Source: Methyloglobulus sp.
Lineage (GTDB): Bacteria > Pseudomonadota > Gammaproteobacteria > Methylococcales > Methylomonadaceae
Length of the DNA stretch: 20,450 bases
Assembly: GCA_013140405.1 (NCBI GenBank)
Contig: JABFSV010000409.1
Location: 1 to 20,450, forward strand
Direction: 5' to 3'
Shown piece by piece: positions 1-7,192 of this stretch; positions within the stretch are counted from its first letter, which is position 1; each line of letters opens with the position of its first letter. The notes below the pieces were generated by a model. The model saw only the letters and a program-made list of their open reading frames with translations, searched no databases and was not told where the DNA came from. The translations under genes were made by a program, and so were the position numbers.

Positions 1-1190
1 TCAGTTTTGTTTACGACAGCAAGCGTTCTCCCTTCAACGATTACCGGAGTACAATTCCACAGTTCATTGTTTTTATTTGAGAAATAATCAATAAACGGCA
101 TATATATTTTCTGATATTTAGACGGACTTACCTTCTTTGCCACATAAAAGTGTACTTCATGATCTGGACGGTCACCTGTTCCGGTAACTGCTTCAAAATT
201 CCAGGGTTTAAACCGCTGTTGCTGACTACATAACAGTTCAAACCCGAACGGTTTAAACAATGTTGGCAGTTTATCAATCGCAATAGGACCGAGTTCATAA
301 ACATCGCCAGGGACACGAAATGGAATTGAAAAATTAATCCATATTCCGCCCGGTTTTAAAACGCGGTGAATTTCGTTCGTTAAATAATAAGGATGGTTAC
401 TTTCTAAATCCATCATGTATTGCGTGACTATTGTGGAAATGGAAGAATCCCCAAATGGCAAACGCATCACATTACTTGCCAACAGTTTGATTTGTCCCAT
501 TGTTTTTTTGGGTGCTTTCAGATGTATTTCTTTCCACTCCGCTGCTTCAAGATAAACAGTAATATCCTCGTCATTCAAAAACTGTTGTGCTGTCATTAGC
601 GTAGGAATCGCCAAATCCACACCATAGGAAACGGTAAAGTTATTAGCCAAATAATATAAAAGACCGCATGCACCAGATCCCAATACTGCTAAAGTCTCAT
701 CATCATCGCAATATGTTGATATTGCATCAGTAACAACATTTTTTACCTGATTGAATTGTGTTGTTCCGTACCAATCCTGATAAAAATAGCGCAACATATA
801 GTGAAAGGATCGTCCGGGATCCATAGAAAAAAACCAATCAATGTCACCAAATTTGAATTTTTGATTATTCAGGTAATCCGAAATCGGTTTGCAATGTTGT
901 TCCATAAGATACAGATTTCCTTGCATTCCTTCTAACATCCTATCAACGTCAATATCACTATGATTAACTCTATCCAATTTAGAAAGCGAAGCCTTCAAAT
1001 TATTGAGTTGAGTTAATTGATCTTCCATGTATCGCCCAATTGAAAGTAAGGCCGGATTATGTCGAGCAATTAGTATAGGAATGTTATTGATAATAGGATA
1101 TTGTCTGCCACAAGTATCACAAACAAAACTATTTAAATCATTGCCTTGTAAACTCCCATTACACATAACGCATTTAAAATTATTCTTCAT
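1..1190 (-). CDS. Class I SAM methyltransferase with N-terminal zinc ribbon, partial at its C-terminus
   Basis: The frame runs open from the ATG at 1190 to the window edge: 396 codons plus two bases, with no stop, so the C-terminus lies outside. An AGAGAGG ribosome-binding site lies about 10 bases upstream. Residues 7-27 hold two CxxC pairs (C7/C10, C24/C27), a Trm112-like zinc ribbon. Residues 168-193 have the SAM-binding pattern (VLGSGACG, then the acidic VD at 191-192), followed by LPFGDSS (244-250) and a post-motif with EIHRVLKPGG (273-282). This is the Rossmann methyltransferase layout. The layout recalls N2227/carnosine-methyltransferase-like proteins, but I cannot fix the family or substrate. 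The gene follows the exporter on the same strand after 224 bases and may have its own promoter. It is visibly AT-richer than the other genes (18 of 60 G+C at 961-1020; 26 of 60 at 661-720). It may tailor the siderophore or be an unrelated neighbour. Confidence 0.85.
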   Translation of the reverse strand, partial: MKNNFKCVMCNGSLQGNDLNSFVCDTCGRQYPIINNIPILIARHNPALLSIGRYMEDQLTQLNNLKASLSKLDRVNHSDIDVDRMLEGMQGNLYLMEQHCKPISDYLNNQKFKFGDIDWFFSMDPGRSFHYMLRYFYQDWYGTTQFNQVKNVVTDAISTYCDDDETLAVLGSGACGLLYYLANNFTVSYGVDLAIPTLMTAQQFLNDEDITVYLEAAEWKEIHLKAPKKTMGQIKLLASNVMRLPFGDSSISTIVTQYMMDLESNHPYYLTNEIHRVLKPGGIWINFSIPFRVPGDVYELGPIAIDKLPTLFKPFGFELLCSQQQRFKPWNFEAVTGTGDRPDHEVHFYVAKKVSPSKYQKIYMPFIDYFSNKNNELWNCTPVIVEGRTLAVVNKT

Positions 1191-1239
1191 AAACGATCAA
1201 TCCTCTCTTTAAGTAAAGTAAACAACACACAAAGGGCGG

Positions 1240-1257
1240 GAGAAAACGATTCTTATC
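1240..1257 (-). promoter_or_regulatory. Possible Fur box upstream of the methyltransferase
   Basis: On the minus strand this reads GATAAGAATCGTTTTCTC, about 50 bases before the methyltransferase ATG. By hand alignment it matches the 19-base Fur consensus at roughly 10 positions, mostly in one half. That is weak by sequence alone, but the position before a gene in an apparent iron-uptake locus makes it worth recording. It could be chance in an AT-rich spacer. Confidence 0.3.
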
Positions 1258-1301
1258 CCTTTCAGGTTGAGTAACTTTGTACCACAGCGACACCTACGCA
1301 T

Positions 1302-1320
1302 TATTTTCTCAATCATTGCC
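1302..1320 (-). promoter_or_regulatory. Second weak Fur-box-like sequence
   Basis: On the plus strand the 3' half reads AATCATTGCC, close to the Fur half-site AATCATTATC (8 of 10). The other half is poor, giving about 11 of 19 in total. It lies about 110 bases upstream of the methyltransferase start, in the same spacer as the other candidate. Confidence 0.22.
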
Positions 1321-1363
1321 CTTTTGAACTTCCGAGCCCCGTATCCACACTATCAACAAGTTC

Positions 1364-1397
1364 AGCCAAGGGCGTGCTGCGCGCCTTCTTTATGGCT
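1364..1397 (-). terminator. Imperfect hairpin after the exporter stop, weak terminator candidate
   Basis: Outer arms AGCC (1364-1367) and GGCT (1394-1397) enclose an inner stem of AAGGGCG (1368-1374) against CGCCTT (1382-1387) with one bulged base. It begins 18 bases after the exporter stop codon. No T-tract follows in the minus-strand direction, so an intrinsic terminator is not well supported. A degenerate palindromic repeat is an alternative. Confidence 0.25.
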
Positions 1398-1414
1398 TGG
1401 GATTAAATTAACGC

Positions 1415-3148
1415 TTAACTTAACGACATTGATACATCACCCTTGAATCCCTGGAGGCTCTCGTGCTTATTTTCCACAACAGCTATTTCACTAAGCGTTC
1501 CGTCCTCGATTTTCAAACACCGATCGGCCAGATGAAAATAATTGTCATCATGCGAAATCACCACCACAGTCTTGCCCTTGGCTTTCAGCGCGGGCAATAT
1601 TTCCGTGTAGAAAATTTTCTTGAATACCGGATCCTGATCGGCTGCCCATTCATCGAACAGATAAAAAGGCCGATCCTCCAGATAAGCAACTAATAGCGCC
1701 AACCGCTTGCGCTGACCTTGCGACAAGTCCAGTGTTGAAAACTCCCCATTTTCGATCCGGACTTTATGATCCAGCTGCAAACGCGCCAAATAAGCGCGCG
1801 CTTCGGCATCCAGCTCTTTCCCATGAAAACCGAGCAGGCTATCGAACAGATAGAAATCGGAAAAAACGGCCGAGAATTGCTGACGGTAACCTTCCCGATT
1901 GGCGTCGGTGATACACTGCTCTCCCAATCGAATTTCCCCTTGCTCCGGCACATAAAGACCTGACAATAACAGTGCCAGCGTAGTCTTACCGCTGCCGTTG
2001 CCACCGGTAAGAAAAGCCACCTCGCCAGGATGCAAGGTCAGATCGAGGGGCCCCAAAATAAAAGGGCGATCCTCGCCTTCCCGTCTGTAACTATGAGTCA
2101 CACCGGTTAACTTCAAATCAGCCGACTGAAAAAACGGCAATGAAGACTCCGGTTTTTCGGATTCAGGTTCCCTGGAATCCCAACCCAAAGCCTCGATCTT
2201 TTTTAATGCAATATTTCCTCTGGCCAGGACTGGCAGTCCCTCCATTAAAGCCGCTAAAGGAGACATCATATACAGAATGGTCAAACAATAGCCGCGCACA
2301 ATTACAGGCTTCATCTCCAGCCAAACAGGCAATCTGGAAATTTCCAACCCGACAGTCTTCGCCAATCCGGCAGCAACTTCCGGGACGTTCGGCAACAAGA
2401 AAAGCACTGCACCGATCAGCAGATAAAACAAGCTGTTGCCCCAATTGCCGGCCAGAATGTAAAAACTGGTACCCTTTAGATAATGCTGTCGATAACCTTT
2501 TGCAGCAGCTTCCAGGCATTCGGTTAGAAAAGCATCGCGCCGCGGTTCATGCAGTTTCAGCTCCTTCATTCCTTGCGTCAGGCTGCGAAAGTGCTCGTAC
2601 AAGGCATCGTCGGATTCGCGTACCATTCTTAACCCATGCAGCGCCCGGCTCTGGATCAGCCGAAAACTGCCCACGCCCACGACTATCACGAATAAAACAA
2701 GAACCAACAAAACGCCGGACAACCAGCCCAAATAGAGCAGACAGCCCGTAACAATTGCTGCATTTACACAGAGCATCGGCAACCACCGGAACGCCTCCGC
2801 CAAGGTAGCGACATCCTGAGTCAGACAGGCCAGGATTCGCGCTGGTCCAACGGCCTGCATACGCGGAAAAGATGTTCGTAAAATCTGTCGGCTCAGCTTC
2901 AGACGCAGATCGAAAATGACATCCTGCCCAAGGCGCATCAACAAAAAAGCCGAGGTCATCCGAGCCAGTAATAATAATGCACACAGTCCGGCAAAAATCG
3001 AACCCAGTGGGGTCAAAGTATCTTGTTTGCTATCCAAAGCCATATTAATGACAGCGATCAAGCCAGCACCGGTCAATCCCCCGAGCAAACCGGCGAACAC
3101 CGACAAAACCAGAAGCCAAACCGAGTTGCGCAGCAAAAAAAGGATCAT
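1415..3148 (-). CDS. Cyclic-peptide/siderophore ABC exporter, PvdE/SyrD type
   Basis: A half-size exporter with transmembrane and ATPase domains fused; it would pump the peptide product from cytoplasm to periplasm. Numbered from the longest start (ATG 3187, 590 aa): membrane helices lie between residues 22 and about 320, Walker A GGNGSGKT at 395-402, signature LSQGQ at 488-492, Walker B FYLFDEW at 508-514 with catalytic E513, and the switch histidine in SHDD at 545-548. LSQGQRKRLAL followed by DEWAADQDP is the style of PvdE/SyrD proteins. The start is uncertain. ATG 3187 has no ribosome-binding site. ATG 3160 is a second option. ATG 3148 (577 aa) gives MILFLLRNSVWLL, like the N-terminus I recall for the family, and overlaps the stop of a 24-codon leader ORF by ATGA, so I chose it. 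The loop at about 265-298 looks longer than usual. Its place directly after the acylase gene fits export before periplasmic maturation. Confidence 0.92.
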   Translation of the reverse strand: MILFLLRNSVWLLVLSVFAGLLGGLTGAGLIAVINMALDSKQDTLTPLGSIFAGLCALLLLARMTSAFLLMRLGQDVIFDLRLKLSRQILRTSFPRMQAVGPARILACLTQDVATLAEAFRWLPMLCVNAAIVTGCLLYLGWLSGVLLVLVLFVIVVGVGSFRLIQSRALHGLRMVRESDDALYEHFRSLTQGMKELKLHEPRRDAFLTECLEAAAKGYRQHYLKGTSFYILAGNWGNSLFYLLIGAVLFLLPNVPEVAAGLAKTVGLEISRLPVWLEMKPVIVRGYCLTILYMMSPLAALMEGLPVLARGNIALKKIEALGWDSREPESEKPESSLPFFQSADLKLTGVTHSYRREGEDRPFILGPLDLTLHPGEVAFLTGGNGSGKTTLALLLSGLYVPEQGEIRLGEQCITDANREGYRQQFSAVFSDFYLFDSLLGFHGKELDAEARAYLARLQLDHKVRIENGEFSTLDLSQGQRKRLALLVAYLEDRPFYLFDEWAADQDPVFKKIFYTEILPALKAKGKTVVVISHDDNYFHLADRCLKIEDGTLSEIAVVENKHESLQGFKGDVSMSLS

Positions 3149-3219
3149 ACTTTTACCCATCGTCGGGTTTTGCCAGAATTCCGGCATGGGTAAAAAATTA
3201 CAGACAAGGCCATTCGCAT
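3145..3219 (-). CDS. Possible 24-codon leader ORF coupled to the exporter
   Basis: A GAGAGGGG ribosome-binding site (3228-3235) overlaps the acylase stop codon and lies 8 bases before the ATG at 3219, which is ideal spacing. That ATG is out of frame with the exporter. The frame runs 24 codons and ends in TGA at 3145-3147, overlapping the exporter ATG at 3146-3148 as ATGA. The peptide starts MRMALSVIFY and is otherwise unremarkable. It could be a translational-coupling leader. Alternatively a frameshift or sequence error may hide a different exporter start. Confidence 0.35.
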   Translation of the reverse strand: MRMALSVIFYPCRNSGKTRRWVKV

Positions 3220-3234
3220 AAATTCATCCCCTCT

Positions 3235-5622
3235 CTAATCCTGCTTTAACTGTATAGGTGCCGGTACAAGTTCCAGCCGATGAACGCTTGTCCCCGACTC
3301 CAGCGGTAAAGCCGTTCCCTCCACCCAAGCCTGCTGTTGATCGCCATAATGAGGCGAGAACGGATAACCGGATTGACCGCCGGGCATATGCAGAATGCCA
3401 TTACCTTCAAGCCCCGGCGACACTACCAGCCGCTCACTGGCTCCGTAACCGGGCGCATACATGCGTACACATTGCACACAGCCGGGCAAAGCATCCTGCG
3501 GCATATCCAGCCAGCTCTTTAATAACGGCAACGAAGACGAAAAGGGATGGGCTATGGTTACCTGATTGACCGCCCCCCAAGCCAAACTTTCGGGGAAACC
3601 GCCTGAATTCCGCTCCAAAACATTACGCTCAGCTTGAATCAGCAAACTATGCAAAAACGAATCCCAATCCCGGTAACGGATCTTATCGGGCAGCAATATC
3701 GGCTGTTTCGCCTTCAACAACTGCTGTAAAGGCTCATCTATCATGGCCGATGTAAATCGAAACTCCGGATCGTATTCTCGACATTTCGCCATGAAAGGCG
3801 CAATTACAGCATCGAGCAACAGCTTACGAAACTCCACCAGAACAGCGAATCCCACCGAGTCTCGCTCGGCAAAACCATCCCAGTTTGTCAGGTTCCGTTT
3901 AAGCCGCGCTTGCACTTTATCGTTACTCTCATGAAGAAGAGATAATGCCAGCCGTTGATAAAAACGATAAAACTCCACCTTGGTATCCAATTGCAAAGCA
4001 AACATATCCCGTTCGGTAAGATTCTTCGCATCGCTAAGACGTTCGGTGATTCGATAAGCGCGGTGGCCCTGGTCAAAATAATGTCCGATGACATAGGGAT
4101 AACCGTCACCCAACATCCTCTGATTGGCGTTGACAATGAAACCGGACGGAGGATTCACTAGACGCGGGAGTTCTTTCGGTGAAATATAGCCAGCCCAACC
4201 TCGTGAACCGTCCGCCCAGGAACGGCTCACCGAACCGTTTAGCCCGAAGCGTTTCGGAATTTTTCCGGTGTAAGTCCAGCCGATATTACCTTGCTTGTCC
4301 GCCGCCAACGCGTTCAAGGGTGGACCGCCCGCTCGGTTAAATACCGTTTGCGCCTCCATTACATCGTTGACTGCATCTAAATTAAGCAGGTGCAGATCAG
4401 TAGCATCGGGATCCAGGGTCGCCCAATGCACCGCCACCCGTTTGGAGAGCAAGGATTCGGGTAGTACGGGACCCCATTCAGTAGTTTGTACCTTGATCGT
4501 AAAATCCGCCTCACCCTTAACGCGTACCGTTTCTTCGTGTTCGCCGAAACGAACCTTACCTTTCGGAGTGCGATAGCTTTCGGGATTGTCAGGATCAAGC
4601 TCCAACGACACCAGATCCACGAAATCGCCTTCAATATTAGTAAATCCCCAGGCTACTTTACCATTTGAGCCAACGACAATCAGGGGAACGCCAGGCAAGG
4701 TGAGTCCAGTGAGCTGCAAGTACCCGTAACGAAGTTCGGCCCGATACCAAATATTCGGAACCCGTAGCGATAAATGCATATCGTTAGCCAAAATGGCCCG
4801 GCCGTCCCAAGTCTTTGACGGTCCGACCACCCAGCCATTCGATCCGTTAGGAGGCGGAGTGTCCGTCACCAGACCGGCGTAATGTTCAGGATTGCCGATA
4901 TTATCCAATAAAGCGGACAGTTCCTCCGTGGGAATAGGATGTGCTGGTGTTCCCGACGATTTGCCGTTCAGTAACCGCTCAGTGTAGCGATCGACGGGGG
5001 GCATAAAAAACTTCATTACCGACTTCGGCAAAGCCGCTTCCATGATACTGGCTCTGCGTTCCGCGTCGCCGGTCCAGCCTAAGTCCTCCTCCATACCCAA
5101 CACCACCAGCAAGCTGTCTTCGGCTCTCCAGGCGGAAGGACTATAACCCAACAGCCAAAACTCGGGCGGCAAAACCATTAAAGAGTCCATAGCCTGATTG
5201 ACGCCTTCCGCATAAGCTTCCAACACCTGCTTTTGATCTTGCGGAAGACGTTGAACAATAGCACGCGCCACCTGCTCGAACCCCAACACCCGATGCCGAC
5301 GGTCTGACTCTTTCAATGCCGGCCCCATCACTTCGGCCAAACGCCCAGCCATATGCCGTCGTAACAAATCCATCTGAAACAAGCGGTCACGTGCCGTTAC
5401 AAAACCTAACGCTTGGAATGCATCTTCACGGGATTTTGCCGATATATTGGGGATGCCTTTTTTGTCGAATTTCACTGTGACCTGTGAATTAAGGCCTGAC
5501 AGATAATATTCTCCTTCAATGACGGGTAAAGAAGCCCGTAATAGGCTATACAGTCCGAAGCAACCGGCACTAAACAAAATAATCACCGTAATGATGAGTC
5601 TGATCAGGAATTTACTTGTCAT
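3235..5622 (-). CDS. Penicillin-acylase-family Ntn hydrolase, PvdQ-like role proposed
   Basis: A 795-residue Ntn amidohydrolase precursor, a usual length for periplasmic acylases. A hydrophobic signal or anchor segment spans residues 6-27. After a spacer that would be cut out, PNGSNGWVVGPSK (258-270) carries the expected autoprocessing site, with S261 as the new N-terminal nucleophile, followed by ILANDMHL (277-284), the conserved region after the nucleophile. In pyoverdine producers the related PvdQ removes the fatty acyl chain of the precursor in the periplasm. A comparable job is inferred here because the gene sits between a peptide-release enzyme and a PvdE-like exporter. The start has GAGG about 5 bases upstream. 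It follows the reductase after 56 bases and precedes the exporter closely, so co-transcription is likely. Acyl-homoserine-lactone or other amide hydrolysis cannot be excluded. Confidence 0.9.
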   Translation of the reverse strand: MTSKFLIRLIITVIILFSAGCFGLYSLLRASLPVIEGEYYLSGLNSQVTVKFDKKGIPNISAKSREDAFQALGFVTARDRLFQMDLLRRHMAGRLAEVMGPALKESDRRHRVLGFEQVARAIVQRLPQDQKQVLEAYAEGVNQAMDSLMVLPPEFWLLGYSPSAWRAEDSLLVVLGMEEDLGWTGDAERRASIMEAALPKSVMKFFMPPVDRYTERLLNGKSSGTPAHPIPTEELSALLDNIGNPEHYAGLVTDTPPPNGSNGWVVGPSKTWDGRAILANDMHLSLRVPNIWYRAELRYGYLQLTGLTLPGVPLIVVGSNGKVAWGFTNIEGDFVDLVSLELDPDNPESYRTPKGKVRFGEHEETVRVKGEADFTIKVQTTEWGPVLPESLLSKRVAVHWATLDPDATDLHLLNLDAVNDVMEAQTVFNRAGGPPLNALAADKQGNIGWTYTGKIPKRFGLNGSVSRSWADGSRGWAGYISPKELPRLVNPPSGFIVNANQRMLGDGYPYVIGHYFDQGHRAYRITERLSDAKNLTERDMFALQLDTKVEFYRFYQRLALSLLHESNDKVQARLKRNLTNWDGFAERDSVGFAVLVEFRKLLLDAVIAPFMAKCREYDPEFRFTSAMIDEPLQQLLKAKQPILLPDKIRYRDWDSFLHSLLIQAERNVLERNSGGFPESLAWGAVNQVTIAHPFSSSLPLLKSWLDMPQDALPGCVQCVRMYAPGYGASERLVVSPGLEGNGILHMPGGQSGYPFSPHYGDQQQAWVEGTALPLESGTSVHRLELVPAPIQLKQD

Positions 5623-5678
5623 CGTTCCTCGCTCAACAACCTGAGATCAACCATTTGGAATCGAGTGTGAGATAACCA

Positions 5679-6962
5679 CTACATGGCTCCTTCTGATTGA
5701 TTGATAAAGCGAGATAAATACATGTGCCATAGTTCTTCATTTGGAGCCGGGCATAAAATATCCGTTCCGGCAAGAGCTTCAAGCACTTGCCGGCAGTCAA
5801 AACGTTGCACTGTAGATGCCAGATTCTCCGATGATTTTTTTTCTTGCTCTAAAATAGCCATCAGGAGAGAAAATGGATGATTCATAGAATAACCGACCTC
5901 AGCACGCAAAACATTCAACCAAGAATCAAATGGAATGGTTTCGATTGAATATCCTAAGCTCCTTGCCCAGTCGATCAGATTGCGGCTCGACAGCAAAACA
6001 GGATTAGTTAAATGAAAGATTTTACCGTAGGATTCAAGTCGGCCTGACAAATACACCAACGCACGACTAACATAATCGACGGAAACAGTATCAAGGAAGA
6101 TTTCTTCCTGCGGTGCCTTGCCCAGAAGAATACAGGCATTGATCATACGGCTAAGGAAATCATCGGTATTCCAAACCCCTGTCCAACTGTCTCCGGTGAT
6201 CAATGATGGCCGGTAAATACATACCGGAAGCCCACGAAAACCAGCCATTCTCACTAGACACTCCGCCACCCATTTGCTTTGAGCGTACCCACCCATAGCA
6301 CAGGAAATTTCCGGCGGCATTTCATTTTCCGTAAATCCTTGCCTGCTGGAACTTGAACTGTCCCCAAAGACCGATATCGTGGAAATGTAATGCACGGGCT
6401 TAGTCTTGCCGGTACACGCGAAACGCAATATTTCTTCTGTCCCCAAAACATTTGTCGGTTTTAATGTTTTATATGGGTAAACGAAGTTTACAAGGGTGCC
6501 GTTGTGATAGATGACATCGACTTCCTCAGAAAGTTGAGTTAATCGATCTTCTTGAATACCCAAACAGGGTTTTGCCAAGTCACCTAAAACCGGAATGATC
6601 CGACTATTCGATTCAAGCGACGTAAAACCGTACTTTGTCCAATTTTTGTTTAATTTAACAAGAGCTTCCACAGTGCTAGCAGCTCGCACTAAGCAATATA
6701 TTTTCGCCCGCGTCTGCTGAGTCAATTCATGCACCAAAAACGTCCCCAGAAAACCCGACGCCCCTGTCACGAATAGTGCTTGAGGATCAATGCCAGGATT
6801 TTCCGTAGCTCCTTTCGGATAGATCGAGAGATCCAATGTAGCTTCGGTTTTCCAGTCGATGTCATCCTTATTCGCTAGTGGCCGATCAGTCATCAGATGC
6901 TGTTTCAAGAGCACCAATTGCTCATCAGTGAGTTTAGCGATGCGTTCGGATAGGTTTTTCAT
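5679..6962 (-). CDS. Stand-alone thioester reductase (NRPS R-domain protein)
   Basis: A 427-residue NAD(P)H-dependent reductase of the Lys2/MxaA-type thioester reductase family. It should reduce a carrier-protein-bound peptide thioester to an aldehyde, or further to an alcohol, and so release it. The Rossmann motif TGASGFLG is at 66-73, the family motif YHNGTLVNF at 152-160, and the extended-SDR catalytic set includes S194/T195, Y226 and K230 (YAQSK). The first 25 residues (NLSERIAKLTDEQLVLLKQ) resemble linkers at NRPS protein ends, suggesting docking to a synthetase. The ATG overlaps the stop of the preceding 77-codon ORF as ATGA, with AGGGATGA about 9 bases upstream. R domains are usually fused to the last NRPS module. 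Here it is separate, and neither visible NRPS ends in a thioesterase or R domain, so this is the likely release enzyme. Confidence 0.9.
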   Translation of the reverse strand: MKNLSERIAKLTDEQLVLLKQHLMTDRPLANKDDIDWKTEATLDLSIYPKGATENPGIDPQALFVTGASGFLGTFLVHELTQQTRAKIYCLVRAASTVEALVKLNKNWTKYGFTSLESNSRIIPVLGDLAKPCLGIQEDRLTQLSEEVDVIYHNGTLVNFVYPYKTLKPTNVLGTEEILRFACTGKTKPVHYISTISVFGDSSSSSRQGFTENEMPPEISCAMGGYAQSKWVAECLVRMAGFRGLPVCIYRPSLITGDSWTGVWNTDDFLSRMINACILLGKAPQEEIFLDTVSVDYVSRALVYLSGRLESYGKIFHLTNPVLLSSRNLIDWARSLGYSIETIPFDSWLNVLRAEVGYSMNHPFSLLMAILEQEKKSSENLASTVQRFDCRQVLEALAGTDILCPAPNEELWHMYLSRFINQSEGAM

Positions 6963-7192
6963 GGATAAGTCATCCCTGAAATTTCCATGTAAAATGCATC
7001 TACTTCGTATACGATCAGATCAAGAAGTTCCAGATTATACTTGTATTGCAAATTGCAATTTAGGAGTGTTAGATAAGTCGTTCTATAGTAGGTCAATGGC
7101 AATGAAATCAGATGCGACCACGCCTTCCTCAAATTAACCACTTGTTTAACGTAAGCTTGATCGGTCACTTGGAATATCATCAAGTTGCTCAT
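6959..7192 (-). CDS. Small unrecognised protein, 77 aa, coupled on both sides
   Basis: Its ATG overlaps the NRPS stop as ATGA (7189-7192), and its TGA overlaps the reductase ATG as ATGA (6959-6962). A GGTGAGG ribosome-binding site lies about 10 bases upstream, inside the NRPS 3' end. The product begins MSNLMIFQVTDQAYVKQVVN. It is rich in leucine, tyrosine and asparagine, with short hydrophobic stretches (LLDLIVYEV) but no clear membrane helix or signal peptide. It does not look like an MbtH protein: the conserved Trp and Pro pattern is missing. I do not recognise it. The exact coupling suggests genuine translation in stoichiometry with the synthetase and reductase. A chance open spacer that keeps ribosomes running to the reductase is the alternative. 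Confidence 0.6.
   Translation of the reverse strand: MSNLMIFQVTDQAYVKQVVNLRKAWSHLISLPLTYYRTTYLTLLNCNLQYKYNLELLDLIVYEVDAFYMEISGMTYP

Larger units (their letters stand above)
1191..1414 (-). promoter_or_regulatory. Intergenic region between exporter and methyltransferase with possible promoter
   Basis: These 224 bases form the longest non-coding stretch in the window. They separate the exporter stop from the methyltransferase start. They hold two weak Fur-box-like stretches (1240-1257 and 1302-1320) and an imperfect hairpin just after the exporter stop. No clear -35/-10 pair stands out. The gap and these elements suggest that the methyltransferase can be transcribed separately. Confidence 0.4.

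Noticed and set aside
1027..1212. 61-codon plus-strand ORF at the left side
   Set aside because: It is antisense to the start of the partial methyltransferase, whose zinc ribbon and SAM motifs are convincing.
2140..2751. 203-codon plus-strand ORF
   Set aside because: It lies antisense inside the exporter gene, has a biased composition rich in Pro, Arg and Ser, and has no recognisable motif. It is a shadow of the minus-strand frame.
5550..5580. Lipobox-like SAGC in the acylase N-terminus
   Set aside because: Serine in place of the usual aliphatic residue at -3, and the hydrophobic stretch continues past the Cys. A plain signal or anchor fits better.
6959..7192. MbtH-like protein for the small ORF
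   Set aside because: The length is near but the conserved Trp, Pro and Asn pattern of MbtH proteins is absent.
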